Source of the DNA: UBA8687 sp964564655
GTDB lineage: Bacteria > Nitrospinota > Nitrospinia > Nitrospinales > VA-1
Direction: 5' to 3'
DNA: 13,311 bases
NCBI GenBank assembly: GCA_964564655.1
Contig: CAZMBO010000043.1
Coordinates: forward strand, 1-13,311
The notes below the pieces were generated by a model. The model was not told the origin of the DNA, searched no databases, and was given only the letters and a program-made list of their open reading frames with translations. Shown here piece after piece: positions 1 through 7,302 of this stretch (within the stretch, counting starts at the first letter, position 1; the number at the start of each line of letters is the position of its first letter). Made by a program: the position numbers and the translations under genes.

Positions 1-321
1 GGATTTTGAAGACTGTATCAAGTTTAATAGTTCACTTCTTTTACCAAGCAACCGCGCTTTTATTTTTAAAATTTCAGGGCTTAACTTAAGAGCCTGTATT
101 TTATATTTTTTTGGAGCGGATTTTTTCTTAGCTGTGGAGTTTTGCTTTACTTTTTTTGTTGCAGCTTTTTTAGGCACCGCTTTTCTAATTTTTTTCTTTA
201 CGGGGGCTTTCTTTTTTATTTTCTTTTTAGTTGCGCTTTTCTTCCCGGGAGACTTTTTCTTAGCTACTTTTTTCTTTACGGGAGCTTTCTTTTTTGTCGC
301 TTTTTTTTTCTTCGTCGCCAT
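1..321 (-). CDS. Lysine-rich-tailed protein, probable TraR/DksA family (partial, 3' end outside window)
   Basis: An open frame runs from an ATG at 321-319 to the window edge (107 codons seen) with no stop. An AGGAG ribosome binding site lies at about 330-334, eight bases before the start. Residues 1-72 are extremely basic: about 35 of 72 are lysine, mixed with Ala, Pro, Thr and Val, like a histone H1 tail. The block KKKAPVKKK occurs twice, 26 residues (78 bases) apart. From about residue 73 the composition turns normal and helical (LSPEILKIKARLLGKRSELL). This resembles the start of the coiled-coil of TraR/DksA-type proteins, some of which carry such basic tails. The zinc finger that would settle the family lies outside the window. 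A histone-like DNA-binding protein is the alternative. The tail probably binds nucleic acid (inference). The gene is near certain, the family uncertain. Confidence 0.72.
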   Translation of the reverse strand, partial: MATKKKKATKKKAPVKKKVAKKKSPGKKSATKKKIKKKAPVKKKIRKAVPKKAATKKVKQNSTAKKKSAPKKYKIQALKLSPEILKIKARLLGKRSELLNLIQSSKS

Positions 322-526
322 TCTTGAATCTCCTATTATGGCACTCAAAGGTGAAGTCAATTGAGAAAAAACCTAAATTTTCATCTATTTAGAAGAAAAT
401 TTGTAGAACCTTATCACCTGCAAAAATAAAGTACAAGCCTTTATTTTCGATAATTAATTTGACTAGATTGTCATATAGGGGATTTCTGAGACGAATTTCT
501 ACCATTTTTGGTGAATTTAATGAATA

Positions 527-814
527 TTAAAGCTCATAATCAACTACTACAGATGATGAACATAAAGAACGCATTATTTTAACAACTGGCAAATGATTTT
601 CATGGGTTCCATATGTTTTTAAACCTTCTTTGTTTTCAAAATGTGCTGTGAGGACGATGTCGTAGCTTCGGTCCGATTCCAAAAAATCGGTTCCTATTTC
701 AATAGACTTTAAAGTTTCAATTTTTCCTTCCAAACTTCGTAGTGAATTTATAGCGAGTTCCATATTTTCGGAAGTCTTTTCGGTTAGTTTAAACATGACA
801 ATATGTTTGACCAT
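527..814 (-). CDS. Dabb (stress-responsive alpha/beta barrel) domain protein
   Basis: This 95-residue protein spans one Dabb domain, the dimeric ferredoxin-like barrel named after plant stress-responsive proteins. It opens with the typical first strand (VKHIVMFKL), then a helix rich in charged residues, a DIVLTAHFENKEGL strand-helix segment and the conserved Y-x-x-H-x-x-H-type stretch near residues 68-75 (YGTHENHL). The length matches stand-alone family members. The ATG at 814-812 follows a strong GGAGG at 822-826. Bacterial Dabb proteins are mostly uncharacterised, although a few relatives are cyclases or monooxygenase-like enzymes, so no substrate can be assigned. It is divergent from the J-domain gene at 941 and probably monocistronic. 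Confidence 0.85.
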   Translation of the reverse strand: MVKHIVMFKLTEKTSENMELAINSLRSLEGKIETLKSIEIGTDFLESDRSYDIVLTAHFENKEGLKTYGTHENHLPVVKIMRSLCSSSVVVDYEL

Positions 815-852
815 TTATTTTCCTCCAAGCGCAATTAAATATTAATATATTT

Positions 853-867
853 AGTATAATAAATACT
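853..867. promoter_or_regulatory. AT-rich dyad with a TATAAT box in a divergent promoter region
   Basis: The 126-base gap between the Dabb gene (minus) and the J-domain gene (plus) is very AT-rich. It contains a perfect inverted repeat, AGTAT-AATAA-ATACT, that includes TATAAT at 855-860 on the plus strand. This could be the -10 element for the gene at 941, giving a leader of about 75 bases. No good -35 element stands at the right distance, so this is tentative. Such AT-rich dyads also occur by chance. Confidence 0.3.
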
Positions 868-940
868 GATGCATATTAATTTTTTTAAAAGCACTAATCA
901 TATATTTTTATAAACCTTTAATACTATTAAAATTCATAAT

Positions 941-1663
941 ATGTCTTGGTGGATGGGAGCGGGTTTAGGATTTTTGCGTGGGGGGCCTTTTGGGGCTGTT
1001 GTGGGCGGTGTCGCTGAACACTTCCTAGGGAAAAAACTGCAGAGCAAACTAAATAAGAGCTTGCCAGGCATTCACAAAAAAGGGGATTTTATAACTTGCC
1101 TGGTAATTGTTTTAACTCGAGTAGGTATGCTTCACGGTCCATTGAGTCAAAATCAAATTGGGGTTATTCACAAGTTTTTCCTTAAAAATTTTAATTTTAT
1201 TGCGTCTGATTTCAAAGCAATTGATCCCTTAATCCGGGAAGTGCAAAATAAAAACCCAAATATAGATAGATTCGTTGAAGAGTACAAAAACTCCTGCAAG
1301 AATAATTACAATCTTTTGTTAATCGCTCTTTGCTATCAGATTTCTTTAGTAGAAAATAATTTAAACGATGAAACGGAAAGTTTGCTTAAAAAAATTGCTC
1401 TTCAGTTAGATATTTCTTATGACCAGCATAATAGAATAAGAGAGAAATATTCTCTTGAGGCATTCAAAACTCCCTATCATATATTGAAAATTTCTTCAGA
1501 TGCTTCAAATGAAGAGGTAAAAAAGGCTTATCGAAGCTTGATTAAATCTTGCCATCCAGACAGGGTTGTTCATGAGGGAGAGGAAGCAACCGAAGCAGCA
1601 CATTTAAAATTTTTGGAGATTCAAGCTGCTTATCATGAGTTGGAAAATGTTAGAGGACTTTAA
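941..1663 (+). CDS. djlA: DjlA-like co-chaperone: TerB-like domain plus C-terminal J domain
   Basis: The protein has 240 residues. It begins with a glycine-rich hydrophobic segment (residues 5-30, GAGLGFLRGG...GAVVGGVAEHFLG), recalling the membrane anchor of DjlA. A helical TerB-like region follows at about 48-165, with a typical start (FITCLVIVLTRVGMLHGPLS). Residues 178-240 form a J domain with the HPD motif at 205-207, which is required to stimulate the ATPase of DnaK/Hsp70. The architecture is that of E. coli DjlA (about 271 residues), a membrane-tethered DnaK partner. An in-frame stop at 911-913 limits the start. No Shine-Dalgarno sequence is visible before the ATG, so expression may be low or leader-dependent. 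Its stop overlaps that of the convergent CNNM gene. The symbol is given by architecture, not proven orthology. Confidence 0.85.
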   Translation: MSWWMGAGLGFLRGGPFGAVVGGVAEHFLGKKLQSKLNKSLPGIHKKGDFITCLVIVLTRVGMLHGPLSQNQIGVIHKFFLKNFNFIASDFKAIDPLIREVQNKNPNIDRFVEEYKNSCKNNYNLLLIALCYQISLVENNLNDETESLLKKIALQLDISYDQHNRIREKYSLEAFKTPYHILKISSDASNEEVKKAYRSLIKSCHPDRVVHEGEEATEAAHLKFLEIQAAYHELENVRGL

Positions 1664-2931
1664 ACTGTTTTTTTAGGATTATTATTTTTCGTGTCCTCTA
1701 ATTTTCTAACGATGAGGGATTGAATTTTTCTTTTGGTGGAATCTTTGACTGTCAAACGGTAAGGTCCTGCAATAATCTGGTCTCCAGGGTGTGGGATCTT
1801 CTCCAGACGGTCGATCACCAATCCTGCAATGGTTTCGAAGTCTCCTCCAGGGAGATCCCAATCCAATGTTTCATTGAGCACACTTATTTCCGTACTACCC
1901 TCGACCAGGAACCCACCTTCAGCATAAGGCTGGTATGATTTTTCAGGTTTGTCATATTCATCCTCAATTTCTCCAACGATTTTTTCAAGCAGGTCCTCAA
2001 TGGTGACGAGACCGATGCAACCTCCATATTCATCTACCACAAAAGCCATATGCAAACCACCTTGTTGTAGTTCTTTTAGCAGGTCATCAATTTTTTTATT
2101 GGGAGGAATATAATGTGCAGGTCGGATTAAGCTTGTGATGGGGGTGTTGTCCATATCCTGATCTAACAGATCAAAGGCATTGAGGATACCAATTAAGTTA
2201 TGCATTCGCTCATGGAAAACCGGCAATCTGGAGAACGCCGAGTCATTTGCTATCTCATGTGCTTCCTTCAGATTGGATGTGTCTTTTATTGCAGTCATTT
2301 GAACCAGGGGTACCATGCACTGTTCTGCAGTGAGTTCACCGAAGTTAAATATGTTGTGGATTATTTTTTTTTCCGTGGTTCCTAGGTCAACAGTTTGCGA
2401 ATCCAGACTCAACACCTTTCTCAACTGATCTCGACTGAAAGTGAATGTTTTTTCAGTTGCCCCTTCTGGAACCTTACTGGTTAAATTTTGGGAAGTATTG
2501 GACAACCACTTGACCAGAGGCCCCATGCACTTAGAGAAAAGGTTTAAGGGGTAGATCATTAACAACATCAGGCTATCGGCGCGATTTTGGAAAATTACCT
2601 TAGGTATAATTTCTCCACCAAAAAAGACTAGAGGGAAAATAATTAGCATGGCTATCCATTCGCCAAAGTTACCGAACTGCGCAACCATAAAAGCAGTAAA
2701 TATAGCCGTACTAGTTACCATGGCAAGATTAGTGCCCAGTGACGTTGTTGTGAAAAGTTTTTCGGGATTGTCCAAAAGTTTTAAGATAGCTTGTGCTGCT
2801 GAGTTACCTTCTTCGGCCAGTTTTTTCATTTTAATCCGATTGACTGACACCATGCCGATCTCGGAACCGGAAAAAAATGCTTCCATCATTATGGCCAGTA
2901 ATACCCAAAAGATTGTAGTTGTAGGTTCCAT
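1660..2931 (-). CDS. CNNM/CorC (HlyC) family membrane protein, copy 1
   Basis: This 423-residue protein has the classic order of the hemolysin-C/CorC/CNNM family. A DUF21 membrane domain (residues 1-150; hydrophobic segments near 6-22, 62-84, 92-108 and 118-135, with the conserved GEIIPK at 106-111) is followed by a CBS pair (about 203-325, with VVDEYGG at 298-304 and GLVTIEDLLEKIVGE) and a C-terminal CorC_HlyC domain (about 333-412). Family members act in Mg2+ or Co2+ export or resistance, and the CBS pair binds adenine nucleotide. Its ATG overlaps the last base of the upstream paralogue's stop (TAATG), which suggests translational coupling. At the 3' end its TAA overlaps the TAA of djlA, transcribed towards it, by four bases. 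Transport direction and ion cannot be read from sequence. Confidence 0.93.
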   Translation of the reverse strand: MEPTTTIFWVLLAIMMEAFFSGSEIGMVSVNRIKMKKLAEEGNSAAQAILKLLDNPEKLFTTTSLGTNLAMVTSTAIFTAFMVAQFGNFGEWIAMLIIFPLVFFGGEIIPKVIFQNRADSLMLLMIYPLNLFSKCMGPLVKWLSNTSQNLTSKVPEGATEKTFTFSRDQLRKVLSLDSQTVDLGTTEKKIIHNIFNFGELTAEQCMVPLVQMTAIKDTSNLKEAHEIANDSAFSRLPVFHERMHNLIGILNAFDLLDQDMDNTPITSLIRPAHYIPPNKKIDDLLKELQQGGLHMAFVVDEYGGCIGLVTIEDLLEKIVGEIEDEYDKPEKSYQPYAEGGFLVEGSTEISVLNETLDWDLPGGDFETIAGLVIDRLEKIPHPGDQIIAGPYRLTVKDSTKRKIQSLIVRKLEDTKNNNPKKTV

Positions 2932-4232
2932 TATGTTGTTTCAGTGTTAATCTGTGCTGATTTTTCCGGGGCAACCGAACGTTTGAGGTGGGTTAAGTGG
3001 AGCTTTAATATTCTTGAGCCCTTCATTTTTTCTACACGGAATTTAAAGTTTTCTAAAGTTGTTGATTCACCAGACCGGGGAATTCTGCCAAACAATCCGA
3101 AAACCAAACCCCCAACCGTATCATAGTCACTCTCTGGCAAATTACTTTCGAAAGCATCGTTAAATTCGGAAAGACTCAAGCTTCCAGACAGCCTATATTG
3201 ATTTTCAGTGATTTTTAATAGAGGTTCCTCATCTTTTCGCATTTCACTGTCAATCTCGCCAACCAATTCTTCGATAATATCTTCCAGAGTAACGAGACCA
3301 CTTACACTTCCATATTCATCCAGTACTATTGCCATATGCCTTTTCAATTTCCTGAACTCTTCCAACATTTCCTTAATCATTTTGGTTTTAGGAACTACCA
3401 CGGCAGGGTGGAGTATGCTTTTCAAATTTACTTTTTCTTTTGGTAAATGTTTAAGGCGGGTTAGGTCTTTTGTAAAAAGGATACCCAAAACTTCTTCTTT
3501 ATCCCCATATACAGGAACTCTGGAGTAAAAATTTTCAACAATTCTTGGAAGAATTTTGTCCAGACTATCTTTGATATTTACCGTGAACATATCAATTTTA
3601 GGCGTCATAACTTCGCCCACTGTTGTTTCCCCAAATTCGATGGCTTTATGTATCAAATCACTTTCGTCCGAGTCGATAACACCTTCCCCTTCTCCAACTT
3701 GGACCATGGTCCGAAACTCTTCATCGGATATGGATGATTCTTTATGCGAATGAGTCAAAATGCCAAAGTAGCGCATTATTCTCTCAGTCCAGGAATTGAA
3801 AAGCTTTTGCGCTGGTTGAACGATATTAGCAAAGGCTTTTAATGGAAAAGCTGCTAAAAGAGCATAGGGTTGGGCATATTTTAAAGAAATACTTTTGGGC
3901 ACAATTTCGCCGAGGAAAAGAAGTAACAAAGTACTAACACCTATTGCTATTCCCAGCCCTATGTTACCAAATAGGCTAATAGTAATAGAGGTAATGACAA
4001 CAGAAATACCAATATTGACCAGTTCGTTGCCGATATAGATTGTGATCAGGAGCTCGCGCGGTTTCTGAAGGAGAGAATGAACCAAGCGCCCGGATCGCCC
4101 TTTTTGTCCTGCCACTTCTTTTTGTTGAAGGGGATTAAGCGAAAAGAAAGCAACTTCGCAAGCCGAAAAAAAGGCTGAGCAAAAGAATAGGAACAGGAGT
4201 AGTAGCGACCGCGGAAATAATGAGTCGTCCAA
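2931..4232 (-). CDS. CNNM/CorC (HlyC) family membrane protein, copy 2
   Basis: This 433-residue paralogue is the first gene of a two-gene unit. It has the same domains: DUF21 (about 5-160, with GEIVPK at 108-113), the linker GVIDSDESDLIHKAIEFGETTVGEVMTP typed at 184-211, a CBS pair (about 207-328, LDEYGSVSGLVT at 304-315) and CorC_HlyC (about 335-415). The start is a TTG at 4232-4230. An in-frame TGA lies six codons upstream with no ATG between, and the first membrane segment begins right after, so the choice is forced. A GAGG lies 13 bases upstream, which is far. The two copies are clearly diverged and so may form a heterodimer or handle different ions (inference). Both GEI-PK and DEYG motifs are intact, so neither copy looks degenerate. 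Confidence 0.92.
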   Translation of the reverse strand: MDDSLFPRSLLLLFLFFCSAFFSACEVAFFSLNPLQQKEVAGQKGRSGRLVHSLLQKPRELLITIYIGNELVNIGISVVITSITISLFGNIGLGIAIGVSTLLLLFLGEIVPKSISLKYAQPYALLAAFPLKAFANIVQPAQKLFNSWTERIMRYFGILTHSHKESSISDEEFRTMVQVGEGEGVIDSDESDLIHKAIEFGETTVGEVMTPKIDMFTVNIKDSLDKILPRIVENFYSRVPVYGDKEEVLGILFTKDLTRLKHLPKEKVNLKSILHPAVVVPKTKMIKEMLEEFRKLKRHMAIVLDEYGSVSGLVTLEDIIEELVGEIDSEMRKDEEPLLKITENQYRLSGSLSLSEFNDAFESNLPESDYDTVGGLVFGLFGRIPRSGESTTLENFKFRVEKMKGSRILKLHLTHLKRSVAPEKSAQINTETT

Positions 4233-4266
4233 AGTTTTTAAGAAACCTCAAGCTTGGCTAGCACTT

Positions 4267-4286
4267 GTTTATTGATTTAAATAAAC
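4267..4286. repeat. Perfect 7-bp AT-rich inverted repeat between thiL and the CNNM pair
   Basis: GTTTATT and AATAAAC are separated by six bases in the 94-base gap between the end of thiL and the start of the first CNNM gene. No T-run follows on the minus strand, so it is not a standard terminator. It lies about 35 bases upstream of the TTG start, where an operator would fit, but AT-rich dyads are common by chance. Confidence 0.3.
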
Positions 4287-4326
4287 CTAGGTGGCGGCAA
4301 TTTTTTATAACCGGAAACTTTTAATT

Positions 4327-5340
4327 TCAAAAGTGACTAAATCCGGGTGATCGGGAAAAAGTTATTCTTTTCCCATTTTTCTTTAAAAGAGAAACTTTAT
4401 TAGATGACTTAGTAATTTCCCCAATATGTGTCACAAGTGCTTTGGCCTTTTTAAACTGCCTATATAAATTTTTAACACCATCGGATGGCAAAGTAAATAG
4501 TAATTCATAATCTTCGCCACCGTTTAAAATTAAAGGTAAAGATTCCCAATTATTTTCAGAACAAACTTTTGAAAAGGTCTGCGATTGAGGCAATTTTTCT
4601 TCATAGATTAAAGCACCAGTTCCAGATTGCTTGCAGATATGCTGCAGGTCTTGAACAAGCCCATCGCTTATATCTATCATGGATGTGATTTTGCAGGTGG
4701 ATCTGGTTAATAGTTGGCTTTCTTTTAACCTGGGAATGGGGTGGAGGTGTTTTTTAAGGAGATGTTTTCTTGATTTGGAAGAACACTTCAATTGTTTGTT
4801 AGATAGCATTTTTAATCCTAGGCTGGAATCGCCTAATGTTCCTGTTGTGAAAATCATGTCACCTTTTTTTGCTCCCTTTCGGGTAAACAACTTTCCTCGC
4901 TTGGCTTCTCCAAGTATTGTGATATTGATGAAAAAACTGCTTGGAGATGAAACCGTATCTCCACCAAAAAGTTCGACATTATAAAGCGTACAAACTTTAT
5001 GGATTCCTTTGTACAGTTGGTCAAGAAAAGAAATCGAAATTTTTTTAGATATTCCCAGAGTTATTAAAACTTTGGTCGGGATTCCCCCCATTGCTGCAAT
5101 GTCGCTAAGGTTGACCGCAATTGCTTTTTGACCTAATTGTTCAGGCGAAATTGTTGAACATTTAAAGTGAACATTTTCAACCAATGCATCTGTGGAGATT
5201 AATTGGTATTTGGATGCGCTTGCAGAATAAACAGCACAATCATCACCAAGAGGTAAAACTGTGTCATTTGCTTGATGCTTAAAATTTTTGGATAAGCGTT
5301 CAATTAAGCCGAATTCACCCAGATCTTTGAGATTTGTCAT
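4327..5340 (-). CDS. thiL: Thiamine-monophosphate kinase ThiL
   Basis: ThiL phosphorylates thiamine monophosphate with ATP to give thiamine diphosphate, the last step of cofactor synthesis in the cytoplasm. The 337-residue protein has the expected family length and motifs: GEFGLIERL at 8-16, the metal-binding LGDDCAV at 31-37, STDALVENVHF at 49-59, NLSDIAAMGG at 77-86, FGGDTV at 125-130, MIDISDGL at 221-228 and NGGEDYELLFT at 273-283. It ends in the typical GFSHF. It belongs to the PurM/AIR-synthase-like ATP-binding superfamily. The ATG at 5340-5338 sits directly before the conserved N-terminus, but no clear Shine-Dalgarno sequence precedes it. Gaps of 80 and 94 bases to its neighbours leave operon membership open. 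No other thiamine genes are in the window. Confidence 0.97.
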   Translation of the reverse strand: MTNLKDLGEFGLIERLSKNFKHQANDTVLPLGDDCAVYSASASKYQLISTDALVENVHFKCSTISPEQLGQKAIAVNLSDIAAMGGIPTKVLITLGISKKISISFLDQLYKGIHKVCTLYNVELFGGDTVSSPSSFFINITILGEAKRGKLFTRKGAKKGDMIFTTGTLGDSSLGLKMLSNKQLKCSSKSRKHLLKKHLHPIPRLKESQLLTRSTCKITSMIDISDGLVQDLQHICKQSGTGALIYEEKLPQSQTFSKVCSENNWESLPLILNGGEDYELLFTLPSDGVKNLYRQFKKAKALVTHIGEITKSSNKVSLLKKNGKRITFSRSPGFSHF

Positions 5341-5363
5341 AACTTAGTTTGGAGGGAATGTTT

Positions 5364-5394
5364 AATAAATATTTATTTCCTATTTGTTAATAGG
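5364..5394. repeat. Two adjacent palindromes between the 76-residue gene and thiL
   Basis: A 14-base perfect palindrome (AATAAATATTTATT, 5364-5377) is followed at once by a hairpin with a six-base stem and four-base loop (CCTATT-TGTT-AATAGG, 5379-5394). They lie 3' of the selO-linked small gene and 5' of thiL on the minus strand. The hairpin could stall or end transcription from selO, or it could be an operator for thiL. No pure T-run follows, so neither role is firm. Confidence 0.35.
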
Positions 5395-5420
5395 CACAAA
5401 ATTTAATATTAAAGTTTAGC

Positions 5421-5651
5421 CTATTGAGGCTTAAGAAGATCCCGGGTGAGACTGTCGACATCAAATTTCTTTTCAATTTTTATAAAAATTTTACTGCCTT
5501 CCTCTAGGCCTGATTTCTGCAGTTCATGAATAAAACAGGTTAGCTCTATATGTTCACCAGTTTCCGGAACCCAAATAGTTAGCTCTCGGAACTGATCCGC
5601 CTTATTAGGCGGAGTTGTTAATTCAGTTATTTCTCCCTCGAGTAAAAGCAT
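5421..5651 (-). CDS. Small conserved-looking protein of unknown function (76 residues)
   Basis: I do not recognise a family. The 76-residue protein is soluble with alternating hydrophobic and charged residues. Predicted strands lie near 2-12 (LLLEGEITELT), 22-28 (ELTIWVP), 33-40 (HIELTCFI) and 53-61 (SKIFIKIEK), with a short helix at 41-48 and at the C-terminus. This pattern would suit a small beta-barrel such as an OB-like fold (inference only). The ATG follows AAAGGA with nine bases of spacing, a usable ribosome binding site. It starts 38 bases after the selO stop on the same strand, so it is probably co-transcribed with selO. The single cysteine (residue 39) has no partner. Coding potential is supported by the binding site, spacing and ordinary composition. 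Confidence 0.65.
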   Translation of the reverse strand: MLLLEGEITELTTPPNKADQFRELTIWVPETGEHIELTCFIHELQKSGLEEGSKIFIKIEKKFDVDSLTRDLLKPQ

Positions 5652-5689
5652 ACTCCGATTTCCTTTCTATTTTTAGATGCTGCAAAAAT

Positions 5690-7153
5690 TTAAGCGGAAC
5701 AACTTGTTTGTCGGCTCAAAAATCCCTGAGGTGTATCCTGCGAGTAGAGATCGGCATCGATATCGTATTTTTGGAAAAGCTCAGGCCGATCCTCAAAAGG
5801 ACTCTCCATTAGAATTCGCAGTCGTTTCACCTCTGAAAAGTCCGATTCTTTTAACGCTTTTTCCAAGGCTCGTTGTACTAGATGGGTTCTCAAGATATAC
5901 TTTGGGTTAACCGCATCCATTCTTTTTTTTCGCTCTTCATGGTCGACACCTTGTCGTTCACAAAGGTTAAGATATTTGTCTAACCAAGAATGCCATTCTA
6001 CAGGGAATTGCATTTTTTCTATATGGCATGGGAAATTTGCAAGGAGGCGGAAAAAGTTTGAGTAATCCTGTTGATATTTTTGTAACAGGTAAAACATTTC
6101 TTGTATTAACTGACTAAAGTCTGCATCGAGAATGGATAGTCCAAGCTTGAGCCCCATTTCTTCTCTGTAAAATCCATTGAATAAAGACTGGTATTGCTTG
6201 ACTTCTTCCTGCAATTGATCTGAACTTACCAAGGGGATTAGTGTTTCTGCTAGTTTATTCAGGTTCCAGAATCCAATTTCTGCTTGTTTTTGATACGCAT
6301 ACCTTCCATGGGTGTCTGAAGAATTTGGTGTGTAGCTAGGATTAAATCCATCAATAAAACCATATGGGCCGTAGTCAAAAGTTGTTCCTGTTATTGTCAT
6401 ATTATCAGTATTCATTACACCATGAACAAATCCGACCGCTTGCCATTTGGAAATTAACTGTGCGGTGAGGGTTAAGACTCTTTTAAAGAAAATTCTGTAC
6501 TTCTCAGGCTCATCCCATAAGTCATTATGATAGTTTTGAATAGCAAAATCTGCCAGGCGCTTTACATTTTTTGGCTGGTTGGTATGGTGGAAATACTCAA
6601 AACTACCAAAACGTATGTGGCAGTCTGCAACCCGCACCAAAATAGCAGCTAATTCAGGCTTTTGCCGGTAAATAAGTTCTCTAATACCGATGACAGCCAG
6701 AGAACGTGTTGAGGGAATACCTAAGCCATTCAATGCCTCGCTTCCCAAGTGTTCCCGGATGGAAGATTGCAAGGTCGCTCGACCATCAAACCCTCTTGCA
6801 AATCGAGTGGGGCCAGCACCTTTCAAATAAATATCCCACCTAATATTTTCTTTATTTAAGACTTCTCCGAGCAGGAGACCTCGACCATCCCCCAGCCTGG
6901 GATTATACGAGCCAAATTGATGACCGGAATAAGCCATCGCCAGAGGTCGAGCTCCTTCCATAGGCTGGTTGCCGCTGAATTTTTCCAGGAAGCCCGATCC
7001 TCCATCAGAAGGAAGATCTAACAATGCGCCTACAGAGGGGGAGTAGTCCACAAGATAGGGGTCTGTAACTGGGTCAGGTTGTTTTTCCTGGTAAAACTCT
7101 GGCCCCAAGTCGATAAAACGGTTTTTAAATTTTAAGTTTTGGCAAGAGGGCAA
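5690..7153 (-). CDS. selO: Protein adenylyltransferase SelO (YdiU family)
   Basis: SelO is a pseudokinase-fold enzyme that transfers AMP from ATP to Ser, Thr or Tyr of proteins, in bacteria linked to redox and oxidative-stress control. The 487-residue protein shows family motifs: MAYSGHQFGSYNPRLGDGRG from 73, YLKGAGPTRFARG at 109-121, RATLQSSIREHLGSEAL at 125-141, HGVMNTDNMTI at 244-254, FDYGPYGFID at 259-268 and NPKYILR at 416-422. By alignment with the solved Pseudomonas enzyme, K111 and E134 form the ion pair, D250 is the base, and N251 and D260 bind metal; all are present. The C-terminus ends SCSA, so it has cysteine where animal SelO has selenocysteine. The start is TTG at 7153-7151. An in-frame stop lies three codons upstream and the next ATG is at residue 65. 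A small gene follows 38 bases downstream. Confidence 0.96.
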   Translation of the reverse strand: MPSCQNLKFKNRFIDLGPEFYQEKQPDPVTDPYLVDYSPSVGALLDLPSDGGSGFLEKFSGNQPMEGARPLAMAYSGHQFGSYNPRLGDGRGLLLGEVLNKENIRWDIYLKGAGPTRFARGFDGRATLQSSIREHLGSEALNGLGIPSTRSLAVIGIRELIYRQKPELAAILVRVADCHIRFGSFEYFHHTNQPKNVKRLADFAIQNYHNDLWDEPEKYRIFFKRVLTLTAQLISKWQAVGFVHGVMNTDNMTITGTTFDYGPYGFIDGFNPSYTPNSSDTHGRYAYQKQAEIGFWNLNKLAETLIPLVSSDQLQEEVKQYQSLFNGFYREEMGLKLGLSILDADFSQLIQEMFYLLQKYQQDYSNFFRLLANFPCHIEKMQFPVEWHSWLDKYLNLCERQGVDHEERKKRMDAVNPKYILRTHLVQRALEKALKESDFSEVKRLRILMESPFEDRPELFQKYDIDADLYSQDTPQGFLSRQTSCSA

Positions 7154-7173
7154 AGGTTTTTACGGTTCAGTTC

Positions 7174-7198
7174 AAAAAAATAGAATTCCTATGTTCTA
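7174..7198 (-). terminator. Weak possible terminator after the DUF1566 gene
   Basis: Read on the minus strand, a five-base AT-rich stem (TAGAA...TTCTA, eight-base loop) is followed directly by a run of T residues (A-run 7174-7180 on the plus strand). It lies about 105 bases past the DUF1566 stop and before selO, where a terminator would be expected. The stem is weak, so this is tentative. Confidence 0.3.
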
Positions 7199-7302
7199 CC
7201 TATGTCGATGAAATATCAGGGGAGTTGGATTCTTTTTTTTAAGTGAAGCTTTAGACAGGTATAGAGAATGAGAATAGTTTGTTAGTCATGTGTAAGAGCG
7301 TT

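Noticed and set aside
328..362. TTGAC-like -35 with a CATAAT -10 ahead of the lysine-rich gene.
   Set aside because: The spacer is only 14 bases, too short for a normal sigma70 promoter, and the -10 would abut the ribosome binding site.
134..364. Plus-strand frame rich in Phe, Leu and Ala.
   Set aside because: It is the antisense shadow of the lysine-rich gene on the minus strand, which has a proper ribosome binding site. Poly-Lys codons read backwards give Phe and Leu.
501..512. ACCATTTTTGGT hairpin between the Dabb gene and the lysine-rich gene.
   Set aside because: The four-base stem has no T-run on either side in the needed direction, so it does not make a convincing terminator.
5690..5710. 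Possible selenocysteine in the SelO C-terminus.
   Set aside because: The end reads SCSA with an ordinary Cys codon, and no in-frame TGA is read through.
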